From Pseudomonas sp. SG20056 (GTDB taxonomy: Bacteria > Pseudomonadota > Gammaproteobacteria > Pseudomonadales > Pseudomonadaceae), in NCBI RefSeq assembly GCF_031764535.1, contig NZ_CP134499.1:1550001-1614000 (forward strand): a DNA stretch of 64,000 nucleotides, given 5' to 3'. Shown one piece after another: positions 56,749 through 64,000 of this stretch; position 1 is the first letter of the stretch, and each line of letters starts with the position of its first letter. The position numbers and the translations under genes were made by a program. The notes under the pieces are model-generated. The model was not told the origin of the DNA. It made no database searches and saw only the letters and a program-made list of their open reading frames with translations.

Positions 56749-57266
56749 GTATGGTTTCGCAAGGCAAGGGCTTTACCGCGCAATTGGATAATTCGCTGTT
56801 GCTGCAGCGCTGGCGTGCTCTGGCGCCGCGTGAGCAGTTTTCGCTCGGCAGTCTCGGGGCCTTTCTGCTGCTGGTGCTGCTCTATCTGACGCTCTGGCAA
56901 CCGGTGCAGGAACGCTTGGCCGCTGCGCGCAGTGCGTTTGAAACGCAGCGCGAGTTGAATGCCTACCTGCATAGCCAGGCGCCGGCGGCGCGCAATCTGG
57001 CCAGCACCCCGCAGCAGGCAATTGACCCGGAGCGTCTGCAAGGCATGGTCACGGCCACGGCGGCAACCCAGGGGCTGACTATCGAGCGCTTGGACAATTC
57101 CGGCGATGGCGCTGTGCAGCTCAACCTGCAGCCGGCCCCATTTGCTCAGCTGCTGCGCTGGTTCACTGTGCTGCAAGAGCAGGGCGTGCAAATCGCCGAA
57201 GCTGGGCTGGATCGCACCGAAGACAATAAGGTGGCTGCTCGGCTCAGTCTGCGGGTAGCGCAATAA
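56745..57266 (+). CDS. xcpZ: Type II secretion protein XcpZ (GspM)
   Basis: 173 aa: short cytoplasmic head, membrane segment (~33-52; FLLLVLLYLTLW), and a periplasmic ferredoxin-like domain that pairs with XcpY. Last gene of xcpR-Z; GspN is absent, as in P. aeruginosa. Followed by a terminator. Confidence 0.95.
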   Translation: MSMVSQGKGFTAQLDNSLLLQRWRALAPREQFSLGSLGAFLLLVLLYLTLWQPVQERLAAARSAFETQRELNAYLHSQAPAARNLASTPQQAIDPERLQGMVTATAATQGLTIERLDNSGDGAVQLNLQPAPFAQLLRWFTVLQEQGVQIAEAGLDRTEDNKVAARLSLRVAQ

Positions 57267-57276
57267 TGGTGCGGCG

Positions 57277-57313
57277 TGCCCTGTGATAGCACCTGGCAAG
57301 GGCAGCGTTTTTT
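57277..57313 (+). terminator. Probable terminator of the xcpR-Z operon
   Basis: TGCCCT (57277) pairs with AGGGCA (57299-57304) and a GCGTTTTTT tail follows. The loop is long (16 bases), so confidence is moderate. Confidence 0.55.
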
Positions 57314-57344
57314 GCACTTTTTTAGAAAAACTTGAGGCGGGGTG

Positions 57345-57373
57345 TTGACTTAGGTGCGGCCCTTGCGTAAATT
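57345..57373 (+). promoter_or_regulatory. Sigma-70 promoter of the Val-Asp-Asp tRNA cluster
   Basis: TTGACT (57345-57350) and TAAATT (57368-57373) are 17 bases apart and followed by a GC-rich discriminator (TCGCGCC). The tRNA begins 19 bases downstream of the -10 box. Confidence 0.8.
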
Positions 57374-57391
57374 TCGCGCCTCGCAAGCAGC

Positions 57392-57467
57392 GGGTGATTA
57401 GCTCAGCTGGGAGAGCATCTGCCTTACAAGCAGAGGGTCGGCGGTTCGATCCCGTCATCACCCACCA
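57392..57467 (+). tRNA. tRNA-Val (anticodon TAC)
   Basis: 76-nt cloverleaf, acceptor GGGTGAT/ATCACCC, anticodon loop CTTACAA (TAC), T arm GGTTCGATCCC, encoded CCA. Confidence 0.96.
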
Positions 57468-57500
57468 CTCTTGTGAAACCGGACGAAAGTCCACCGACGC

Positions 57501-57577
57501 GCAGCGGTAGTTCAGTCGGTTAGAATACCGGCCTGTCACGCCGGGGGTCGCGGGTTCGAGTCCCGTCCGCTGCGCCA
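57501..57577 (+). tRNA. tRNA-Asp (anticodon GTC), copy 1
   Basis: 77-nt cloverleaf, acceptor GCAGCGG/CCGCTGC, anticodon loop CTGTCAC (GTC), T arm GGTTCGAGTCC, encoded CCA. Identical to copy 2. The preceding spacer GTCCACCGACG resembles that of copy 2. Confidence 0.96.
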
Positions 57578-57677
57578 TATTTTCCAGCTTGAGTTCGCTC
57601 AGGTTGAGATGAAAAAGCCCTAACAGGCTTCTTCATCAGATGAAGCACGAGTTGTACGGACGCAAGTCCACCGACAT

Positions 57678-57754
57678 GCAGCGGTAGTTCAGTCGGTTAG
57701 AATACCGGCCTGTCACGCCGGGGGTCGCGGGTTCGAGTCCCGTCCGCTGCGCCA
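57678..57754 (+). tRNA. tRNA-Asp (anticodon GTC), copy 2
   Basis: Identical to copy 1, 177 bases downstream, with a similar upstream spacer (AAGTCCACCGACA), so the unit was duplicated. Confidence 0.96.
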
Positions 57755-57760
57755 TATAGG

Positions 57761-57793
57761 AAGCCCGCTGATAGCGATATCAGCGGGTTTTTT
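57761..57793 (+). terminator. Intrinsic terminator of the Val-Asp-Asp cluster
   Basis: CCCGCTGATA-GCGA-TATCAGCGGG is a perfect 10-bp stem followed by TTTTTT. Confidence 0.9.
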
Positions 57794-57795
57794 AT

Positions 57796-57876
57796 TGCCT
57801 GTCATCCATGGCGGGCAACCCTTCGGGCCGTCGCAGTGCGACGTTAAAAATGGCTCCCGGCCATTTTTATTGCCTG
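57796..57876. repeat. Structured dispersed repeat, copy B
   Basis: Homologous to 10311-10387. Hairpins in order: CCCTTCGGG, GTCGC-AGT-GCGAC and AAAAATGG-CTCCCGG-CCATTTTT. The element is flanked by a 12-base direct repeat TTTATTGCCTGT (57791-57802 and 57866-57877). Confidence 0.7.
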
Positions 57877-58014
57877 TAATTTCCTGTGATTGGCCTGAAT
57901 CTGGTTGCGCGACAAACTGTCATCTTGCGTTCATTTGCCTGCTCTAGCCTGATTGGCATGCTCTTTGTTTATGCAATGAGCGGTTGCTGACATATCGAGT
58001 GGGAGGAACCATCA

Positions 58015-58101
58015 ATGGATGACTATCAAGAAGAGCTGCTGGAAGCGCGCGCCACCGAGCAGGATGTGCCGGAGCGTGACGAAGACGCCACCGAGCTCTG
58101 A
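58015..58101 (+). CDS. Small acidic protein, 28 aa
   Basis: The frame starts at ATG 58015 with a near-ideal ribosome site GGGAGGA 7 bases upstream and stops at TGA 58099-58101. It starts MDDYQEELLEAR and ends DEDATEL; 12 of 28 residues are acidic and two are arginine, so it is very acidic and probably helical in the first half. Too short for most gene finders. Strong ribosome site and clean boundaries against the convergent AraC gene support it. Function unknown. Confidence 0.6.
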   Translation: MDDYQEELLEARATEQDVPERDEDATEL

Positions 58102-58116
58102 TCCGTTTTAGCGCTG

Positions 58117-59157
58117 CTAGAGGGCCCGACGCTGCTCGCGACGATATTCGCCCGGAGTTTGCTGGTTCCAGCGTTTAAACGCGCGCTGGAAGGCTTCTGC
58201 AGAAGCAAAACCGAGCAGGTAGGCGATTTCGCCGAAAGCCAGCTCGGTGTCGCGGATATAGGCCATGGCCAGATCGCGGCGGGTGTCGTTGAGGATGCTG
58301 CGAAACTGCGTGCCTTCCTCGGCCAGTTTGCGCCGCAGGGTCCAGGTCGGCAGCTGTAGGCGCGCGGCAACTTCTGCCAAGTCGGGCTCGCGGCCATGCA
58401 GCAGCGGGCCGAGCAACTGAGTGATGCGCTCGCGCAGGTTGCGGGTGCGGGTCAGCTGCGTCAGTTCCCGTTCACAGATTTCCAGCAGGTGCCGCCAGGT
58501 GCTTGGGCAGTGCTCCGGGTTGCGCAGGTTCAGGCTCTGCTGGCTCAGGCGCAGCTGGTTATGCTCGCTGGCAAACTCCACTGGGCAGGCAAACAATTCG
58601 CCGTACTGCGCCGCATAGCTGGGCGCGGGAAATTCGATCTGCACTTTCTCCACGGGCAGGTTCTGTTGCGCCAGCTTGCTCAGCTGTTGCGTCCAACTGG
58701 CCAGTACCGAATCGACAACAAAACGGTTGTAGGCGTTGTACGGGCTGATCGAATAGAAGCGCAACCAGGCGCCCCGATTGTCTTCGTGCAGGCTGGATTG
58801 ACCACGGTAGTTGCTGGCATACAGCGGCTCAAAGCGAATCAGCGCGCGCGCCGCTTCTCGCACGGTCGGTGCCTGCATCGCTGTCACACCAGCCAGGCCC
58901 AGTTGGCTCAGGCGGCTGGTTTGCCCCATCAGCAGGCCCAGGCCGGGTTCGCTGCATTGCTGAATTGCACTATGGCCCAGGCGCATATAACGCGGGATCG
59001 ACAGTCGTGCGCGCGGCTCGGCCAGGCGTGCGGCATCCAGGCCATAACTGTCGAGCAGCGGTTGTGGGTCCTGGGCGCAGCGGCGCATGGCGTCCGCCAG
59101 GCTGTCGACAAAACCCACTGACAGATCGCCGAGTTTCACCCGTGTGCTTTTCAGCAT
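58117..59157 (-). CDS. AraC-family regulator with arabinose-binding-type domain
   Basis: 346 aa. Residues ~10-215 resemble the Arabinose_bd domain of OruR/VirF-type regulators (long ligand domain with RFYSISPYNAYNRF), and residues ~245-340 hold the AraC double helix-turn-helix (ITQLLG... LQLPTWTLRRKLAEEGTQF ... AYLLGFASAEAFQRAFKRW). ATG 59157 follows a weak GGGATAA. Divergent from fadH with 231 bases between, so it may regulate unsaturated fatty acid breakdown; not provable from sequence. Confidence 0.9.
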   Translation of the reverse strand: MLKSTRVKLGDLSVGFVDSLADAMRRCAQDPQPLLDSYGLDAARLAEPRARLSIPRYMRLGHSAIQQCSEPGLGLLMGQTSRLSQLGLAGVTAMQAPTVREAARALIRFEPLYASNYRGQSSLHEDNRGAWLRFYSISPYNAYNRFVVDSVLASWTQQLSKLAQQNLPVEKVQIEFPAPSYAAQYGELFACPVEFASEHNQLRLSQQSLNLRNPEHCPSTWRHLLEICERELTQLTRTRNLRERITQLLGPLLHGREPDLAEVAARLQLPTWTLRRKLAEEGTQFRSILNDTRRDLAMAYIRDTELAFGEIAYLLGFASAEAFQRAFKRWNQQTPGEYRREQRRAL

Positions 59158-59361
59158 TGCGTCGTTATCCCGTCTGCGCCCATTCAATGTCGGGCATTTA
59201 GATAAGTCCGTCAGGGTAGGCAGGCGTTTTGGCTTTGCCAAGAGCTGCTGCTCTTTTTAATCATTAGGTTGTTACTTTGGGTCATTGAGCTGTTCGGCGC
59301 GGCTGATTATCGTCTAGACCATATTCGACCGCGACCCGCTAAGAGGTTGCGGCATCCGTGA

Positions 59362-61422
<2,061 letters not shown>

Positions 61423-61430
61423 CGCAACCG

Positions 61431-61456
61431 ACGCCCCGCCTAGTGCGGGGCGTTTT
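61431..61456 (+). terminator. Intrinsic terminator after fadH
   Basis: ACGCCCCGC-CTA-GTGCGGGGCGT forms a stem with a CTAGT loop followed by TTTG. The downstream gene begins 32 bases later. Confidence 0.8.
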
Positions 61457-61487
61457 GCATACGGCTTACAACAATAAGGAGAAGCTC

Positions 61488-61919
61488 GTGTCCGATAATC
61501 CTCAATTGCAACCGGCAGCGGCCGCCACGCTCGCTCAGTGGCATGGCCTGATGCAGAACAACGACTTGCGCAGCCTGCCGGAATTGCTGCACCCGCAGGC
61601 GGTGTTCCGTTCACCCATGGCGCACAAACCCTATGCCGGTGCTCCGGTGGTGTCGCTGATTCTCAATACCGTGAGTAAGGTGTTCGTCGACTTTGCCTAC
61701 CACCGCGAGCTGGCCAGCGCCGATGGTCTCAACGTGGTGTTGGAGTTCAGTGCCAAGGTGGGCGAGCGCGAGCTCAAGGGCATCGACATGATTCGCTTCG
61801 ATGAAGCCGGCAAGATCGTCGATTTTGAAGTGATGGTTCGCCCTATGAGTGGCCTGCAGGCCTTGGGCGAGGAAATGGGTCGGCGCCTGGCTCCATTCCT
61901 GGCTGCCGCCAAAGCCTGA
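61488..61919 (+). CDS. SnoaL-like (NTF2-fold) protein, 143 aa
   Basis: The pattern of an N-terminal helix, LLHPQAVFRSPM, then FEVMVRPMSGLQAL matches SnoaL/NTF2-type small domains, which may be isomerases, dehydratases or unannotated ligand binders. Start inferred at GTG 61488 because AAGGAG ends 6 bases upstream; the ATG-frame extension to 61443 crosses the terminator. Function unknown; no catalytic His-Asp pair obvious. Confidence 0.8.
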   Translation: MSDNPQLQPAAAATLAQWHGLMQNNDLRSLPELLHPQAVFRSPMAHKPYAGAPVVSLILNTVSKVFVDFAYHRELASADGLNVVLEFSAKVGERELKGIDMIRFDEAGKIVDFEVMVRPMSGLQALGEEMGRRLAPFLAAAKA

Positions 61920-62183
61920 GTCGTTGCACCAAATCCATCACAGTTTCGCCCTGTAAGCCGGTTTTTAGCGGCTGGCTGGCAGGGCGACTGCCAACCCAGT
62001 CACATTGCTGGCCTTGGTTTTTCCCCTAGACTTGCCTGAACAAGGGTATAGCGCCTGCAGCATAGGCCTTGCTTAGCCCGTCAGATTGTTGGCAGTCTTG
62101 CCATGTGCGCCAGTTTTTGCGCAGCATAAGCCGGATGTGTCACGCGCTGAGCGGAGCGTCCGTTTCGGCCTAGAGGAAAACCG

Positions 62184-63554
62184 ATGAGCATGCAGAACAA
62201 GCCGCAGATGGTCGAGGCCGTACTGTTCTTCAGTGAGCGCGGCGGCATCTGCAAGCAAATGTTTTTCCCCGAATTCGAAGCCTTGCTCGACGGCGTAGTG
62301 AATATGCCGGAGTTCGCCGACGAGCAGATGCGTGTGGCGTACGTGCTGATCAACCCGCGCCTGTTGATTAAGGCGCTGGTGTTTTTCTACCTGGACTTCG
62401 ACGAAAAGGGCGCGCCGGATTCCGGCTGGAATATCCCTCTGCAGGCCCTGGCCGAGCGAGCTGGGCGTGGGCCTGATCTGGGTGCTGGGCCGATTCGACT
62501 GGCGTGCCGCAGTCAGTGCCCGGTGTCCTGGCACCAGATGCACCTCTGGGACCCCAGTCTGACCCCTGGCGATAACGACCTGGCGCTGCTTCGCGATGTG
62601 GTCAAGCGCAACAGTCTTGGTTTGCTGGCCGAAGACGAAAATGTCCAGGCGGTTGCGCCAGAGCGGTTGCAGATGGCCTCGGAGGATAAGTGGTACGCCC
62701 CGGATCCTGCTCAGGAAGAAGCTGCCAAAGCCACCGAAAAGCTTGATCAGGAGCAACGCCTGAAAGCCGCGCAACTGATCAAGCAGCAGCGCTTGCGCAT
62801 CAGCAGCCTGACCCAGCAGCATGAAGAAGAACTGGCCAAGTTCAAGTTGGCCAGCGACGAGCAGAGCAAGAACCTGCAGGCGCAAATTCACGGCCTGCAC
62901 CAGGCCTTGCGACAGCAAGAAGAGCACAATGCTGCGTTGAAGGCGCAGCTGGCTGCTCAGGCGGCGAGCTTCCAGGTCTCCCGTGAGGAGATGACCGAGC
63001 AACTGCGGGCGCTGGAACGTGATGGCCGCAGTGAGAGCGACAGCCTGCGTGCGCAGTTCGAAGGCGAGATGCAGGCCAAGATTGCTTCTGCAGTGGCTGA
63101 ATACAAAGAGCAGATCGCCATTCGCGATGTCGAACTGGCTTATCGCGGTGAGCAGGACACGCAAGCGCTGCAGGAGATCAACCGGCTCAAACGCGCTTAT
63201 GCCGATCTGGCAAGCCAAGGCGGTGATCAGATTCTCGAGCGCCTGGCCAAGCTTGGTGTGGTCTTCGTGGTCTATCACCCAGGCGCGGGTCACCTGACCA
63301 TCCCGCTGCAGGATATCGCTTCGTACCAGGACAACCCGCTGGCCTATGCTGCGGCCAAGTGCTTTGTCAGTGAAGAGCAGTACCGTCATTGGCTGGCGCA
63401 TTACCAGCAACCGAGTTGCGAAGCCTCGCTGCCAAGTGGCGAGCGCTGCGCCATCCCGATCGACCGTATCGACACGCCGAGCCGTTTTGCCCTGGGTGAA
63501 TCCAATTGCTGTGCGCGGCACAAGGCCAGTAGTCGTTTGCGTACTGTCAGTTAG
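62184..63554 (+). CDS. Hypothetical coiled-coil protein with Cys-rich tail, 456 aa
   Basis: Family not recognised. A globular N-terminal domain (~1-170) begins MSMQNKPQMVEAVLFFSERG and contains a DNDLALLRDVVKRN stretch. A long charged coiled coil (~175-345) follows, then a conserved-looking globular region (~350-405) and a tail with Cys412, Cys422, Cys442, Cys443 and His446 that could bind one metal ion. The 263 bases upstream hold only an unremarkable spacer. Ends 2 bases before the next frame opens. Probably cytoplasmic; possible structural or chromosome-associated role, but this is only a guess. Confidence 0.8.
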   Translation: MSMQNKPQMVEAVLFFSERGGICKQMFFPEFEALLDGVVNMPEFADEQMRVAYVLINPRLLIKALVFFYLDFDEKGAPDSGWNIPLQALAERAGRGPDLGAGPIRLACRSQCPVSWHQMHLWDPSLTPGDNDLALLRDVVKRNSLGLLAEDENVQAVAPERLQMASEDKWYAPDPAQEEAAKATEKLDQEQRLKAAQLIKQQRLRISSLTQQHEEELAKFKLASDEQSKNLQAQIHGLHQALRQQEEHNAALKAQLAAQAASFQVSREEMTEQLRALERDGRSESDSLRAQFEGEMQAKIASAVAEYKEQIAIRDVELAYRGEQDTQALQEINRLKRAYADLASQGGDQILERLAKLGVVFVVYHPGAGHLTIPLQDIASYQDNPLAYAAAKCFVSEEQYRHWLAHYQQPSCEASLPSGERCAIPIDRIDTPSRFALGESNCCARHKASSRLRTVS

Positions 63555-63556
63555 CC

Positions 63557-64000
63557 TTGTCTGTTGTCCTCCCCGACTGGGCGCCGCGCGCGCCCTTGCA
63601 ACCTTTGCGATTGGAGTGGGCGCTAGCTGCCGGGGTTGAACTGGCGGTATTGCGCCTGGATCTTCTTGACCCGCTGATCAGCGGTAATAAATGGTTCAAG
63701 CTCTCCGAGCATCTACGCGCCGCAGAAGCCTGTGCTGCCACTGGCGTGATCAGCCTGGGTGGTGCGCACTCCAATCACCTGCATGCCCTGGCCGCTGCTG
63801 GTAAACGCTTCAATTTCCAGACGGTTGGGCTTCTACGTGGTCATCCGCAGCAGACTCAGACGGTGGATGATCTACAGGCTTTTGGCATGCACTTGCATTG
63901 GTTGGGTTATGCGGGCTACCGGGCTCGTCATGCGGCCGATTTCTGGTTGCCCTGGCAGGTGCACTATCCAGGCTTTTATTCGCTGCCCGAGGGCGGTGGC
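63557..64000 (+). CDS. PLP-dependent deaminase/desulfhydrase, partial (N-terminal part)
   Basis: The window ends inside this frame after 148 codons. The PLP lysine motif SGNKWFKL (K at ~45) and phosphate-binding loop GGAHSNHLHALAA (~75) mark the 1-aminocyclopropane-1-carboxylate deaminase / D-cysteine desulfhydrase family. No ATG or GTG precedes these motifs after the last in-frame stop at 63530-63532, so TTG 63557 is the likely start. The exact substrate cannot be decided. Three bases separate it from the coiled-coil gene. Confidence 0.8.
   Translation, partial: MSVVLPDWAPRAPLQPLRLEWALAAGVELAVLRLDLLDPLISGNKWFKLSEHLRAAEACAATGVISLGGAHSNHLHALAAAGKRFNFQTVGLLRGHPQQTQTVDDLQAFGMHLHWLGYAGYRARHAADFWLPWQVHYPGFYSLPEGGG

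Noticed and set aside
57267..58100. Genomic island inserted at the Val-Asp-Asp tRNA cluster
   Set aside because: All three tRNAs are intact with complete 3' ends, and no integrase, att repeat or foreign-looking cargo is nearby.

Overview
The window is a gene-dense, moderately GC-rich chromosomal segment from a Pseudomonas species. The evidence is a complete Xcp-type type II secretion locus (xcpPQ divergent from xcpR-Z), fimV, metZ, an Entner-Doudoroff block, and a gene order (gltX, tRNA Ala-Glu-Ala-Glu, dusC, ibpA, leuCDB, asd, usg, fimV, truA, trpF, accD, folC, cvpA, purF, metZ, xcp, tRNA Val-Asp-Asp, fadH) that matches, from memory, the P. aeruginosa PAO1 neighbourhood around PA3090-PA3140. 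Species was not determined. The sequence looks like core genome with small lineage-specific changes; no prophage, IS element, CRISPR array or integrase is visible.

Layout. 1-3.0 kb: small membrane proteins, a membrane-bound GH17 beta-glucan transferase and a DUF2061 protein. 3.2-3.6 kb: a minus-strand tRNA-Asn/tRNA-Pro operon ending in a decayed 5' half of a tRNA-Lys gene. 3.6-9.6 kb: an aromatic/aspartate aminotransferase, uvrB, an EamA permease and gltX. 9.7-10.4 kb: a duplicated tRNA-Ala/tRNA-Glu unit with terminators and a structured dispersed repeat. 10.5-13.7 kb: a TetR regulator with an alpha/beta hydrolase, and a 7TMR-DISM diguanylate cyclase. 13.8-18.6 kb: pgl-edd-eda-thioesterase (Entner-Doudoroff steps from 6-phosphogluconolactone to pyruvate plus glyceraldehyde 3-phosphate), then dusC and a REP inverted pair. 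18.8-24.5 kb: an SDR, heat-shock ibpA with a sigma-32 promoter and a likely RNA thermometer, a five-PAS GGDEF-EAL protein, and a LysR regulator divergent from leuC. 24.6-30.2 kb: leuC-leuD-leuB-asd and an asd paralogue without the catalytic cysteine. 30.3-41.2 kb: fimV-truA-trpF, accD-folC-SPOR protein, cvpA-purF-metZ. 41.4-47.0 kb: a two-gene accessory unit, a MalT-like LuxR regulator followed by a cyclooxygenase-like animal heme peroxidase. 47.0-57.3 kb: xcp genes. 57.4-58.1 kb: tRNA-Val-Asp-Asp, a second copy of the structured repeat and a 28-codon ORF. 58.1-64 kb: an AraC regulator divergent from fadH, a SnoaL-like protein, an unrecognised coiled-coil protein with a Cys-rich tail, and the start of a PLP-dependent deaminase cut by the window edge.

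How the genes work together. The xcp locus encodes a nearly complete type II secretion machine (outer-membrane secretin, inner-membrane platform, ATPase, pseudopilus); the prepilin peptidase is not in the window. leuCDB and asd supply leucine and aspartate-family precursors, and purF-metZ feed purine and methionine synthesis. The least explained elements are the LuxR/heme-peroxidase pair, which lies between metZ and xcp where PAO1 (from memory) has only a short-chain dehydrogenase; the covarying multi-hairpin repeat found after both large tRNA clusters; the tRNA-Lys remnant; and the small acidic ORF.
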